The notes beneath the pieces were generated by a model. It saw nothing but the letters and a program-made list of their open reading frames with translations. It had not been told where the DNA came from and made no database searches. Shown piece by piece: positions 50,546-60,050 of a DNA stretch of 64,000 bases (position 1 is its first letter; each line of letters begins with the position of its first letter). The DNA is from Pseudomonas sp. H1h (GTDB taxonomy: Bacteria; Pseudomonadota; Gammaproteobacteria; Pseudomonadales; Pseudomonadaceae): positions 310,001-374,000 of the forward strand of contig NZ_AYMJ01000031.1 of assembly GCF_000633255.1 (NCBI RefSeq). Reading direction: 5' to 3'. A program made the translations under genes and the position numbers.

Positions 50546-51484
50546 ATGTCTGCTTCCCTCGCATTCGTCTTTCCAGGACAGGGTTCGCAGTCCCTCGGCA
50601 TGCTGGCCGAGCTGGGCGCGGAATATCCGCTGATCCTCGAAACATTCAAAGAAGCCTCCGCTGCTCTGGGCTATGACCTGTGGGCGCTGACCCAGCAGGG
50701 TCCGGAAGAGCTGCTCAATCAAACCGACAAAACCCAACCGGCCATTCTGACCGCCTCGATCGCCCTGTGGCGTCTGTGGCTGGCTGAAGGCGGTGCGCGT
50801 CCGGCATTCGTTGCCGGTCACAGCCTGGGTGAATACAGCGCACTCGTCGCTGCTGGCAGCCTGACACTGGCGGATGCGGTAAAGCTCGTTGAGCGCCGTG
50901 GTCAGCTGATGCAGGAAGCCGTTCCGGCCGGGCAGGGCGGTATGGCTGCCATCCTCGGTCTGGAAGACGCTGACGTACTGGCTGCCTGTGCAGAAGCGGC
51001 GCAGGGCGAGGTGGTCAGCGCGGTAAACTTCAACTCGCCAGGCCAGGTGGTCATCGCTGGTGCCAAGGCTGCTGTTGAGCGCGCCATCGAAGGTTGCAAG
51101 GCCCGTGGTGCCAAGCGTGCCATGCCGCTGCCGGTGAGCGTGCCGTCGCACTGCGAACTGATGCGTCCGGCCGCCGAGCGTTTTGCCGAATCCATTGCCG
51201 CCATCGACTGGCAGGCGCCGCAGATCCCGGTGGTACAGAACGTCAGCGCGCAAGTGCCAGCCGATCTGGAAACCCTCAAGCGTGATCTGCTTGAACAGCT
51301 GTACAAGCCAGTTCGCTGGGTTGAGTCGGTCCAGACCCTGGCCGCCAAAGGCGCGACCAATCTGGTCGAGTGCGGCCCGGGCAAGGTGCTGGCGGGTCTG
51401 AACAAACGTTGCGCCGAAGGCGTTTCGACTTCCAACCTCAATACCCCAGATGCTTTCGCTGCCGCCCGTGCAGCGCAAGCCTGA
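50546..51484 (+). CDS. fabD: malonyl-CoA:ACP transacylase
   Basis: A 312-residue enzyme that loads malonate on ACP. FVFPGQGSQSLGML is at the N-terminus, nucleophile Ser93 in GHSLGEYSAL, and the catalytic His in VPSHCELM. ATG 50546 follows aggggc. A 123-base gap separates it from plsX. It heads the fabD-fabG-acpP-fabF series. Confidence 0.97.
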   Translation: MSASLAFVFPGQGSQSLGMLAELGAEYPLILETFKEASAALGYDLWALTQQGPEELLNQTDKTQPAILTASIALWRLWLAEGGARPAFVAGHSLGEYSALVAAGSLTLADAVKLVERRGQLMQEAVPAGQGGMAAILGLEDADVLAACAEAAQGEVVSAVNFNSPGQVVIAGAKAAVERAIEGCKARGAKRAMPLPVSVPSHCELMRPAAERFAESIAAIDWQAPQIPVVQNVSAQVPADLETLKRDLLEQLYKPVRWVESVQTLAAKGATNLVECGPGKVLAGLNKRCAEGVSTSNLNTPDAFAAARAAQA

Positions 51485-51500
51485 ATCAGGAGAAACTTGC

Positions 51501-52241
51501 ATGAGTCTGCAAGGTAAAGTTGCACTGGTTACCGGTGCAAGCCGCGGTATCGGCCAGGCCATCGCTCTGGAACTGGGTCGTCAGGGCGCCATCGTTGTTG
51601 GCACCGCGACCTCCGCCAAGGGCGCCGAAGCGATTGCCGCCACTCTGAAAGAACACGGTATTCAGGGCACTGGTCTGGAACTGAACGTCACCAGCGACGA
51701 GTCGGTCAGCAAAGTGATTGCGAGCATTCAGGAGCAGTTCGGTGCGCCGGCGATTCTGGTCAATAATGCCGGTATCACCCGCGATAACCTGATGATGCGC
51801 ATGAAAGACGATGAATGGTACGACGTGATCGATACCAATCTGAACAGTCTGTATCGCCTGTCCAAGGGCGTTTTGCGCGGTATGACCAAGGCGCGCTGGG
51901 GCCGAATTATCAGTATTGGCTCGGTGGTGGGTGCCATGGGCAACGCAGGCCAAGTAAACTATGCAGCCGCCAAGGCCGGTCTGGAAGGTTTCAGCCGTGC
52001 GATGGCGCGTGAAGTCGGTTCGCGTTCGATTACGGTCAACTCGGTAACCCCAGGGTTTATCGACACCGATATGACCCGCGAGCTGCCTGAAGCACAGCGT
52101 GAAGCCTTGCAGACGCAGATTCCGCTGGGTCGTCTGGGACAAGCTCAAGAGATCGCATCCGTGGTCGCTTTTCTTGCATCCGACGGTGCGGCATACGTCA
52201 CTGGGGCTACAATCCCGGTGAACGGTGGGATGTACATGTAA
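51501..52241 (+). CDS. fabG: 3-oxoacyl-ACP reductase
   Basis: A 246-residue SDR using NADPH to reduce beta-ketoacyl-ACP. TGASRGIG lies at 11-18, NNAGITRDN in the middle, and the catalytic YAAAK. caggag precedes ATG 51501. It lies between fabD and acpP. Confidence 0.97.
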   Translation: MSLQGKVALVTGASRGIGQAIALELGRQGAIVVGTATSAKGAEAIAATLKEHGIQGTGLELNVTSDESVSKVIASIQEQFGAPAILVNNAGITRDNLMMRMKDDEWYDVIDTNLNSLYRLSKGVLRGMTKARWGRIISIGSVVGAMGNAGQVNYAAAKAGLEGFSRAMAREVGSRSITVNSVTPGFIDTDMTRELPEAQREALQTQIPLGRLGQAQEIASVVAFLASDGAAYVTGATIPVNGGMYM

Positions 52242-52437
52242 GTAAAATGTGACGGATTGCTTCAAAAAAATGTCATACGAGCTGTCTAAAATCCGTTATA
52301 AAGCTGCAATCTATTTATAGGCAGAGGGCCGCAGGGTTTGAGGAGTGAAGCTTTCAGTTGAAAAGCTGAAAAGTCTTTCTATACACTTACCCACTGGCCA
52401 GCTGCCTGAATTTGTCCATTAGGAGTGAAAACAAGGT

Positions 52438-52674
52438 ATGAGCACCATCGAAGAGCGCGTCAAGAAAATCGTTGCCGAGCAACTGGGTGTTAAAGAAGAA
52501 GAAGTGGTAAACACCGCTTCCTTCGTAGAAGACCTGGGTGCCGACTCCCTTGACACCGTTGAGCTGGTGATGGCTCTGGAAGAGGAATTCGAGACCGAAA
52601 TCCCTGACGAAGAAGCTGAGAAGATCACTACTGTACAAGCTGCAATCGACTACGTTACTAGCCACCAGGCGTAA
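52438..52674 (+). CDS. acpP: acyl carrier protein
   Basis: A 78-residue acidic four-helix protein. Phosphopantetheine attachment is at Ser37 in LGADSLDTVELVMALEEEF. taggag lies before ATG. A 196-base A/T-rich leader upstream suggests its own promoter and explains high expression. It ends at a strong terminator. Confidence 0.98.
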   Translation: MSTIEERVKKIVAEQLGVKEEEVVNTASFVEDLGADSLDTVELVMALEEEFETEIPDEEAEKITTVQAAIDYVTSHQA

Positions 52675-52704
52675 TAGTTTGTAATCGTTGTTTGCTGTCA
52701 TGGA

Positions 52705-52741
52705 AAAACCGCACTGCCATCATGGCGTGCGGTTTTTTCTT
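52705..52741 (+). terminator. terminator after acpP
   Basis: Stem aaaaccgcac / gtgcggtttttt with loop tgccatcatggc, 30 bases after the acpP stop. Read-through may feed fabF. Confidence 0.9.
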
Positions 52742-52782
52742 TAGGCCTGATGCAAAGTCGTCATTTGAAAAAGGAGAGTGCT

Positions 52783-54027
52783 GTGTCGCGTAGACGCGTC
52801 GTAGTCACCGGTATGGGTATGTTGTCGCCACTGGGCACGGATGTGCCGAGCAGTTGGCAGGGCATTCTGGCTGGCCGCAGTGGCATTGGTCTGATCGAAC
52901 ACACCGACCTTTCTGCCTATTCCACCCGTTTTGGCGGCTCGGTAAAGGGCTTCAATGTCGAGGAATACCTGTCGGTCAAGGAAGCACGCAAGCTCGACCT
53001 GTTCATTCAGTACGGTCTGGCCGCGGGTTTTCAGGCTGTTCGCAACGCAGGTCTGGAAGTCACCGACGCCAACCGTGAGCGCATTGGCGTGGCCATGGGT
53101 TCGGGGATCGGCGGCCTGACCAACATCGAAGAAACCAGCCGTACTCTGCATGAGACGGGCCCGCGTCGAATCTCGCCATTCTTCGTGCCAGGCTCGATCA
53201 TCAATATGATTTCCGGTTTTCTGTCCATCCACCTGGGTGCACAGGGGCCTAACTACGCCATTGCCACAGCCTGTACGACCGGTACGCACTGCATTGGCAT
53301 GGCGGCGCGCAACATCATGTACGACGAAGCCGACGTGATGATTGCCGGCGGCGCCGAAATGGCCGCGTGCGGCCTGGGCATGGGTGGCTTCGGCGCGTCC
53401 CGTGCACTGTCGACCCGCAACGATGAGCCGACCCGCGCCAGCCGTCCATGGGACAAGGGCCGTGACGGCTTCGTGCTGTCCGACGGTGCCGGTGCGCTGG
53501 TACTCGAAGAACTCGAGCACGCCAAGGCTCGCGGTGCGACCATCTATGCCGAGCTGATCGGCTTCGGCACCAGTGGCGATGCGTTCCACATGACCTCGCC
53601 ACCTGCTGATGGCGCCGGTGCAGCCCGCTGCATCACCAATGCCCTGCGCGATGCGAAAATCAATATCGACCAGGTGCAATACATCAACGCCCACGGCACC
53701 TCGACGCCGGCCGGCGACCTCGCCGAAGCCAACGCGCTCAAGAGCGTGTTCGGCGATCACGCCTACAAGCTGGCGGTCAGCTCGACCAAGTCCATGACCG
53801 GTCACCTGCTGGGTGCGGCGGGGGCGGTCGAGGCGATCTTCAGTGTGCTGGCGATCAACAGCCAGGTGGCACCGCCAACCATCAACCTCGACGAACCGGA
53901 TGAAGGCTGCGATCTCGATTTCGTGCCGCACACTGCGCGCAACATGGACATCGACGTCGTATTGTCCAACTCCTTCGGTTTTGGCGGCACCAACGGCACG
54001 TTGGCGTTCCGTCGGTTCGCCGGCTGA
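52783..54027 (+). CDS. fabF: 3-oxoacyl-ACP synthase II
   Basis: A 414-residue condensing enzyme (KAS II). Catalytic Cys164 is in ATACTTGTHC, and the two histidines in NAHGTSTPAGD and MTGHLLGAAGA. The start is GTG 52783, with aaggag nine bases upstream. It extends acyl chains and controls unsaturated fatty-acid proportion. It overlaps pabC by one base. Confidence 0.97.
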   Translation: MSRRRVVVTGMGMLSPLGTDVPSSWQGILAGRSGIGLIEHTDLSAYSTRFGGSVKGFNVEEYLSVKEARKLDLFIQYGLAAGFQAVRNAGLEVTDANRERIGVAMGSGIGGLTNIEETSRTLHETGPRRISPFFVPGSIINMISGFLSIHLGAQGPNYAIATACTTGTHCIGMAARNIMYDEADVMIAGGAEMAACGLGMGGFGASRALSTRNDEPTRASRPWDKGRDGFVLSDGAGALVLEELEHAKARGATIYAELIGFGTSGDAFHMTSPPADGAGAARCITNALRDAKINIDQVQYINAHGTSTPAGDLAEANALKSVFGDHAYKLAVSSTKSMTGHLLGAAGAVEAIFSVLAINSQVAPPTINLDEPDEGCDLDFVPHTARNMDIDVVLSNSFGFGGTNGTLAFRRFAG

Positions 54028-54842
54028 TGGACAGCTGGGTCGACGGTCAGCCGGCTGACGCTCTGTCGCTGAAAGATCGCGGCCTGGCTTACGGCGATGG
54101 TCTGTTCGAGACCATCGCCGTGCAAGGCGGCGAGCCTGTGCTGCTGGACCGACACCTGGCGCGTTTGGCCGATGGCTGCGCGCGTCTGGCCATCGCGACT
54201 GATATCGAGCGGGTGCGCCAGGAGCTGCTGAGCTATGCGGCAGCGATGGGCGAGGGGGTGCTCAAGCTCATTCTCACCCGGGGCGACGGCTTGCGTGGCT
54301 ATGCGCCTGATCCTGCGGCGCCGGGCCGACGTATTCTGCAAGGCAATCCTCCTGCTGCTTATCCTGCCGTGCATGGTGAGCAAGGTGTACGCTTGTTTCC
54401 CTGTGTCACTCGGCTGTCGAACCAGCCATTGCTGGCTGGGCTCAAACATCTGAACCGCCTGGAGCAAGTGCTCGCCCGTGCCGAATGGCACGACAGCGAA
54501 CATGCCGAGGGCTTGATGCTCGATCAGGCCGGACGGGTCGTTGAGGGCGTCTTCAGCAACCTGTTTCTGGTGCGCGACGGCGTATTGATCACCCCGGATC
54601 TGAAGCGCTGCGGCGTGGCCGGTGTGATGCGTGCAGAAATCTTGTTTCAGGCCGAATCATTGGCTATCCCCACCCAAATCACCGACATCAACCTCGAACA
54701 ACTGCAATGGGCTGATGAAGTCTTCATTTGCAACAGCGTATATGGTGTCTGGCCGGTACGTGCCTACGCTGCACTGAGCTGGCCGGTTGGCCCGCTCACC
54801 CGTAAACTGCAAGCCATTGCCCGCGCGCTACTGGATGCCTGA
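54027..54842 (+). CDS. pabC: aminodeoxychorismate lyase
   Basis: A 271-residue fold-type IV PLP enzyme releasing pyruvate to give p-aminobenzoate for folate. DRGLAYGDGLFETIAV at the N-terminus and LKHLNRLEQVLAR with the PLP lysine identify it. It overlaps fabF and lies 3 bases before mltG, the common order. Confidence 0.95.
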   Translation: MDSWVDGQPADALSLKDRGLAYGDGLFETIAVQGGEPVLLDRHLARLADGCARLAIATDIERVRQELLSYAAAMGEGVLKLILTRGDGLRGYAPDPAAPGRRILQGNPPAAYPAVHGEQGVRLFPCVTRLSNQPLLAGLKHLNRLEQVLARAEWHDSEHAEGLMLDQAGRVVEGVFSNLFLVRDGVLITPDLKRCGVAGVMRAEILFQAESLAIPTQITDINLEQLQWADEVFICNSVYGVWPVRAYAALSWPVGPLTRKLQAIARALLDA

Positions 54843-54845
54843 TTC

Positions 54846-56042
54846 GTGAGACATAAACTCTTGCTGCTGCTGGAAACCGGACTGGTTCTGGCAGGGCTGC
54901 TGTTGGGCGCCAGCGCCTGGAAAATTCATTCGGCGCTGGAACAGCCCCTGAACATCACGCAGGAAGAACTGCTGGATGTGCCAAAAGGCTCGACGCCTAC
55001 CCGTACCTTTCTTGGACTCGAAACCGATGGCGTCATCAAGGACGCCTTCTGGTTGCGCATCTATTGGCGTTTCAATCTGACCGGTACGCCGATCCATAGC
55101 GGCGAATACCGCATGCAGCCGGGCATGACCGTCAACGGTCTGATCGACCTGTGGAAGCGTGGCGAAGTGGTGCAGTACAACCTGACGCTGGTCGAGGGCT
55201 GGAATTTCCACCAGGTCCGGGCGGCACTGGCAAAAGATGAAAAAATCGAACAGACCCTCAAGGGCCTGAGCGACAGCGAAGTGATGGAGAAAATTGGCCA
55301 TCGCGGACTGTTCCCGGAAGGTCGTTTCTTTCCGGACACCTACCGCTTCGTGCGCGGAGTCTCCGACGTCGAATTGCTGAAGAAAGCCTTTGATCGCCTG
55401 GACGAAGTGTTGGCCAAGGAGTGGGAAAACCGCTCGGCCGACGCGCCGTACAGCGAGCCTTATCAGGCGCTGATCATGGCTTCGCTGGTGGAGAAGGAAA
55501 CCGGCGTGCCACAGGAACGCGGGCAGATTGCCGGCGTGTTCGTGCGCCGTATGGCGCTGGGCATGCAGCTGCAAACTGACCCGACCGTGATCTACGGCCT
55601 GGGCGAGCGCTACACCGGCAAGTTGACCCGCGCTCATCTCAAGGAGCCAACGCCGTACAACACGTATGTGATTCCCGGATTACCGCCGACGCCGATCGCC
55701 ATGGTCGGCCGTGAGGCGATTCATGCCGCGCTCAATCCGGTGGAAGGCAACAGCCTGTATTTCGTCGCCCGTGGCGACGGTAGCCATGTGTTCTCCGATG
55801 ATCTGGACGCACACAACAGTGCGGTGCGCGAGTTCCAGCTCAAGCGTCGTGCCGATTACCGCTCCAGCCCGGCCCCGGCGAATGCGCCAGCCGCTCCGGC
55901 CACGGCCACCGAAGAGACGATCCCCGCAGCGTCCCCCGATACCGCTCCGGAGTCGCTGCCGCAGGTTCCTCCTCAAGCGCCTGCGCCAGCCCCGGCACCT
56001 GCTGCCGAGCCCGGCGCGGCAGCACCGCAAAACGCGCAATGA
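54846..56042 (+). CDS. mltG: endolytic transglycosylase MltG
   Basis: A 398-residue inner-membrane peptidoglycan lyase that ends nascent glycan strands. One N-terminal membrane segment is followed by a LysM-like region and the catalytic YceG domain with ASLVEKETGVPQER (catalytic Glu) and VIPGLPPTPIAMVG. The last ~55 residues form an Ala/Pro-rich tail not part of the core fold. The start is GTG 54846. The gene order pabC-mltG-tmk-holB is conserved. Confidence 0.95.
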   Translation: MRHKLLLLLETGLVLAGLLLGASAWKIHSALEQPLNITQEELLDVPKGSTPTRTFLGLETDGVIKDAFWLRIYWRFNLTGTPIHSGEYRMQPGMTVNGLIDLWKRGEVVQYNLTLVEGWNFHQVRAALAKDEKIEQTLKGLSDSEVMEKIGHRGLFPEGRFFPDTYRFVRGVSDVELLKKAFDRLDEVLAKEWENRSADAPYSEPYQALIMASLVEKETGVPQERGQIAGVFVRRMALGMQLQTDPTVIYGLGERYTGKLTRAHLKEPTPYNTYVIPGLPPTPIAMVGREAIHAALNPVEGNSLYFVARGDGSHVFSDDLDAHNSAVREFQLKRRADYRSSPAPANAPAAPATATEETIPAASPDTAPESLPQVPPQAPAPAPAPAAEPGAAAPQNAQ

Positions 56043-56061
56043 CTTTGATTAAGGACTGCCT

Positions 56062-56694
56062 GTGACTGGCTTGTTTATTACCCTGGAAGGCCCGGAAGGC
56101 GCCGGCAAGAGCACCAACCGCGAGTACCTCGCCGAGCGTCTGCGCACGCAAGGTATTGAAGTGGTGCTGACCCGCGAACCCGGCGGCACGCCGCTGGCCG
56201 AACGCATTCGCGATGTGCTGCTGGCCCCGGCCGATGAAGTCATGAACCCCGACACCGAGCTGTTGCTGGTGTTCGCCGCCCGTGCCCAGCATCTGGCCGA
56301 GGTCATTCGTCCGGCACTGGTCCGTGGCGCCGTGGTGCTGTGCGATCGGTTTACTGACTCGACGTACGCCTATCAGGGCGGTGGTCGCGGTTTGTCGCTG
56401 GAGCGTATTGCGGCACTGGAGACGTTTGTTCAGGGCGACCTGCGCCCGGACCTGACGCTGATTTTCGATCTGCCGGTGGAAATCGGCCTGGCCCGCGCCA
56501 GCGCTCGCGGGCGCCTGGATCGTTTCGAACTGGAAGGCCGGGCGTTCTTCGAAGCGGTGCGCAGTGCGTTTCTCAAGCGTGCCGAAGCCGAACCTGCGCG
56601 TTATGTGCGGATCGATGCCGGTCAGCCGCTGGCAGACGTTCAGCGCTCGCTGGACACGCTGTTGCCGCGTCTGCTGGAGCTGACCCGTGGCTGA
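56062..56694 (+). CDS. tmk: thymidylate kinase
   Basis: A 210-residue enzyme phosphorylating dTMP. P-loop EGPEGAGKST lies at about 8-17, the DR(F/Y) segment CDRFTDSTYAYQG, and lid-region arginines in ASARGRLDRFE. The start is GTG 56062 and it overlaps holB by eight bases. Confidence 0.96.
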   Translation: MTGLFITLEGPEGAGKSTNREYLAERLRTQGIEVVLTREPGGTPLAERIRDVLLAPADEVMNPDTELLLVFAARAQHLAEVIRPALVRGAVVLCDRFTDSTYAYQGGGRGLSLERIAALETFVQGDLRPDLTLIFDLPVEIGLARASARGRLDRFELEGRAFFEAVRSAFLKRAEAEPARYVRIDAGQPLADVQRSLDTLLPRLLELTRG

Positions 56695-57670
56695 CGCCTA
56701 TCCATGGCAAGACAGCCTCTGGCAGCAGTTGGCCGGGCGTAGTCAGCATGCTCACGCGTATCTGCTGCACGGCCCGGCCGGGATCGGCAAGCGCGCGCTG
56801 GCCGAGCGGCTGATGGCCAGCCTGCTGTGTCAGCGTCCGACGCCCGAGGCTTGCGGCGAGTGCAAGTCCTGCCTGCTGCTCAAGGCCGGCAGTCACCCGG
56901 ACAACTACATCCTTGAGCCGGAAGAAGCCGACAAGGCGATCAAGGTCGATCAAGTCCGTGATCTGGTCAGTTTCGTGGTGCAGACCGCGCAATTGGGCGG
57001 GCGCAAGGTGGTGCTGATTGAACCGGTGGAGTCGATGAATATCAACGCCGCCAACGCCTTGCTCAAAAGCCTTGAAGAGCCATCCGGCAATACGGTGCTG
57101 TTACTGGTCAGCCACCAGCCGAGCCGGTTGCTGCCGACGATCAAGAGTCGTTGCGTGCAGCAGGCGTGTCCATTGCCGAGTGAGGCCGCAAGCCTGCAGT
57201 GGCTGGCACAGGCGCTGCCGGAGTGTTCTACCGAGGAGCGCGTCGAATTGCTGACGCTGGCGGCCGGTTCGCCACTGGCGGCGGTCAGCCTGCAGGCCCA
57301 GGGCGTGCGGGAACAGCGCGCGCAGGTGGTCGAAGGCGTGAAGAAGTTGCTCAAGCAACAGCAGTCGCCGACACAACTGGCCGAAGAATGGAAAAACATT
57401 CCGATGCTGCGTCTGTTCGACTGGTTCTGCGACTGGTCGAGCCTGATCCTGCGTTATCAATTGACCCAGGATGAAAACGGCCTCGGTCTGACCGACATGC
57501 GCAAAGTGGTGCAGTATCTGGCGCAGAAAAGCGCGCAGGGCAAAGTCCTCGACATTCAGGACTGGATTCTCGCCCAGCGGCAGAAGGTCCTGAGCAAAGC
57601 CAACCTCAATCCAGCGTTGCTGCTGGAAGCCTTGTTGGTGCAGTGGGTGAGTTTGCCGGGTCACCGGTAA
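56687..57670 (+). CDS. holB: DNA polymerase III delta' subunit
   Basis: A 327-residue AAA+ clamp-loader subunit. P-loop-like GPAGIGKRALAERL, zinc-binding cysteines in CGECKSCLLLKAGSHPD, and the SRC motif in IKSRCVQQ are present. It forms the clamp loader with the tau/gamma and delta subunits. Confidence 0.95.
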   Translation: MADAYPWQDSLWQQLAGRSQHAHAYLLHGPAGIGKRALAERLMASLLCQRPTPEACGECKSCLLLKAGSHPDNYILEPEEADKAIKVDQVRDLVSFVVQTAQLGGRKVVLIEPVESMNINAANALLKSLEEPSGNTVLLLVSHQPSRLLPTIKSRCVQQACPLPSEAASLQWLAQALPECSTEERVELLTLAAGSPLAAVSLQAQGVREQRAQVVEGVKKLLKQQQSPTQLAEEWKNIPMLRLFDWFCDWSSLILRYQLTQDENGLGLTDMRKVVQYLAQKSAQGKVLDIQDWILAQRQKVLSKANLNPALLLEALLVQWVSLPGHR

Positions 57671-57727
57671 TCGCCCCCAAAACGACTGTGTGCGCCTAGA
57701 CTCTGAACATCAGTAGTGGAGGTCAAC

Positions 57728-58084
57728 ATGAATGAACCCATGAGCCCGGGGCCGCGCAACGGCATCCTGTCCCTGACCATCAAGGACAAGTCGGTGCTGT
57801 ACGCCGCCTACATGCCGTTCATCAAGAACGGTGGCCTGTTCATCCCGACCAACAAGAGCTACAAGTTGGGCGATGAGGTGTTCATGCTGCTCAACCTGAT
57901 GGACGAGGCGGAGAAGATTCCGGTGGCCGGCAAGGTCGCCTGGATTACCCCCAAAGGCGCCCAGGGCAATCGTGCCGCCGGTGTCGGCGTGCAATTCAAT
58001 GAAGGCGACAACACCGCCCGCAGTCGCATCGAAACCCATCTGGCCGGAGCCCTGAAGTCCGACCGTCCCACTCATACGATGTAA
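57728..58084 (+). CDS. pilZ: PilZ domain protein
   Basis: A 118-residue single-domain protein beginning MNEPMSPGPRNGILSLTIKD. The position after holB is where the founding PilZ of type IV pilus biogenesis lies in pseudomonads. The N-terminal RxxxR c-di-GMP motif is absent, as in canonical PilZ, which does not bind the nucleotide. ggagg precedes ATG 57728. Confidence 0.93.
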   Translation: MNEPMSPGPRNGILSLTIKDKSVLYAAYMPFIKNGGLFIPTNKSYKLGDEVFMLLNLMDEAEKIPVAGKVAWITPKGAQGNRAAGVGVQFNEGDNTARSRIETHLAGALKSDRPTHTM

Positions 58085-58098
58085 GTTGCAGTCCTTTT

Positions 58099-58887
58099 AT
58101 GCTCGTAGATTCCCATTGTCACCTTGATCGCCTCGACCTTGCCGCCCATGAAGGCTCACTGGATGCCGCACTCGATGCGGCCCGCCAGCGTGGGGTAGGG
58201 CACTTCCTGTGCATCGGCGTCAGTGCCGACAACGCCGCCGACGTCAAAGCCCTTGCCGAACGCTATGCCGACGTCGATTGCTCGGTCGGCGTGCATCCGC
58301 TGGATGTGCAACCGGGCGCCGCGCCTGCACTGGACTGGCTGCTGCACGAACTCAATCACCCGAAAGTGGTGGCGATCGGCGAAACCGGTCTGGATTACCA
58401 TTACGAGCCGGAAGCCGCCGAATTGCAGCAGGAATCCTTCCGTCTGCACCTGCAAGCGGCGCAGCATACCGGCAAACCGGTGATCATCCATACCCGTGGC
58501 GCTCGCGCCGACACCCTTGAATTGCTGCGCGATGCCGCGTTGCCTCAGGCCGGTGTGCTGCATTGCTTTACCGAAGACTGGGACATGGCCAAGGCCGCGC
58601 TGGACATGGGCTATTACATTTCCCTGTCGGGTATCGTGACTTTCCGCAATGCCGATGCCTTGCGCGATGTGGCAAGCAAAGTCCCGGCCGACCGGTTGCT
58701 GGTGGAGACCGATTCGCCATACCTGGCGCCGATCCCTTATCGCGGCAAGCCGAACCTGCCGCAGTATGTACGTGAAGTGGCGGAGTTTCTGGCGATGTTG
58801 CGCGGGGAAAACTACGAGCGATTTACCGAGCAGACCACCGAGAACTTCAAGCGGTTGTTCCCGCTGGCGAGTGTTAAATCTGCTTGA
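58099..58887 (+). CDS. TatD family metal-dependent hydrolase
   Basis: A 262-residue TIM-barrel DNase-like hydrolase. Metal ligands are visible in DSHCHLD (His6, His8), GETGLDYHY, the later IIHTRGA and HCFTED, and ETDSPYLAP. The context after pilZ/holB matches YcfH/TatD. Confidence 0.94.
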   Translation: MLVDSHCHLDRLDLAAHEGSLDAALDAARQRGVGHFLCIGVSADNAADVKALAERYADVDCSVGVHPLDVQPGAAPALDWLLHELNHPKVVAIGETGLDYHYEPEAAELQQESFRLHLQAAQHTGKPVIIHTRGARADTLELLRDAALPQAGVLHCFTEDWDMAKAALDMGYYISLSGIVTFRNADALRDVASKVPADRLLVETDSPYLAPIPYRGKPNLPQYVREVAEFLAMLRGENYERFTEQTTENFKRLFPLASVKSA

Positions 58888-59274
58888 GTGCGAAATGGCC
58901 ATTGCGGGCAGGCTCATTGCCGCAGGAAAACCAAATCGCAGGCAAAAAAAACCCGGGTTCTGGGGGGTGAATCCGGGTTAAGACCATTAGGAGTAAAACA
59001 AAGGCACGCGGTCCCTTGGTACCTTTATCGGCACGGCACTTGGGGGAGATGCCGACCGACAGTTCAAGTATTGATCAGTCTGGCGTTGAGTCCAGTTGAG
59101 CGGTCGGGGTTTTTAAACAAATTTGGAATACGTGCGCTTCAGTTGAGTTCTCATTGCACCCCCGGCGTTCGCAAAATGAACAAGAAACACAGATATGGTC
59201 GGATGATCCGTGCATTTTTGCGCAAGTTAGGCATAATACGCGGCTTCGAATTTTGACCCTTCAGACCTTTTCTT
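58888..59274. other. intergenic region with two terminator-like hairpins
   Basis: No convincing protein gene. A hairpin at 58943-58980 (acccggg ... ccgggtt) has its U-run on the minus strand. A second, wide hairpin pairs ccgaccg (59052-59058) with cggtcgg (59101-59107), followed by ggttttt on the plus strand. Together they could bound a small RNA or attenuate transcription towards the TetR gene. cataat at 59231-59236 is a -10-like box for that gene. Confidence 0.5.
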
Positions 59275-59913
59275 ATGCACAAAGAACCTCGTAAGGTCCG
59301 TGAGTTTCGTCGCCGCGAGCAAGAAATTCTCGATACCGCGCTCAAGCTGTTCCTCGAACAAGGTGAAGACAGTGTCACCGTCGAGATGATTGCTGATGCC
59401 GTGGGTATCGGCAAAGGCACGATCTACAAGCACTTCAAATCCAAGGCCGAGATCTATCTGCGCCTGATGCTCGATTACGAGCGCGATTTGAATGAGCTGC
59501 TGCATTCGGCCGATGTCGACAAGGACAAGGAAGCGCTGTCCCGTGCCTACTTCGAATTCCGCATGCGCGACCCACAGCGCTATCGCCTGTTCGACCGCCT
59601 CGAAGAGAAGGTCGTAAAAGGCAATCAGGTGCCGGAAATGGTCGAAGAGCTGCACAAGATCCGTGCTTCGAACTTCGAACGCCTGACCTTGCTCATCAAG
59701 GGCCGGATCAGCGAAGGCAAGCTCGAAGACGTGCCGCCGTACTTCCACTACTGCGCGTCCTGGGCGCTGGTGCACGGCGCGGTGGCGCTGTATCACTCGC
59801 CGTTCTGGAGCAATGTGCTGGAAGATCAGGAAGGTTTCTTCCAGTTCCTGATGGACATCGGCGTGCGCATGGGCAACAAGCGCAAGCGTGATCCGGAAAC
59901 CCCAAGCAGCTGA
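59275..59913 (+). CDS. TetR/AcrR-family transcriptional regulator
   Basis: A 212-residue repressor. The N-terminal HTH is at about 15-60 (EILDTALKLFLEQGEDSVTVE, in parts, then IGKGTIYKHFKSK); the C-terminal ligand domain is helical. No ribosome-binding site is evident before ATG 59275. It stands alone, with a terminator-rich region upstream, so its target is not apparent from context. Confidence 0.92.
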   Translation: MHKEPRKVREFRRREQEILDTALKLFLEQGEDSVTVEMIADAVGIGKGTIYKHFKSKAEIYLRLMLDYERDLNELLHSADVDKDKEALSRAYFEFRMRDPQRYRLFDRLEEKVVKGNQVPEMVEELHKIRASNFERLTLLIKGRISEGKLEDVPPYFHYCASWALVHGAVALYHSPFWSNVLEDQEGFFQFLMDIGVRMGNKRKRDPETPSS

Positions 59914-60050
59914 ACCATTCAGCTGCCTTATTGCGCCATGATTTCGCTACATGACGCAGTACCGCAGGAATATACTCAGGCATAGGGCTTGCTAAAACTT
60001 GATTTGTGAGTCAAGTTTTAGCGGCTCGAAATTCTATCGCCGGAGTGATC

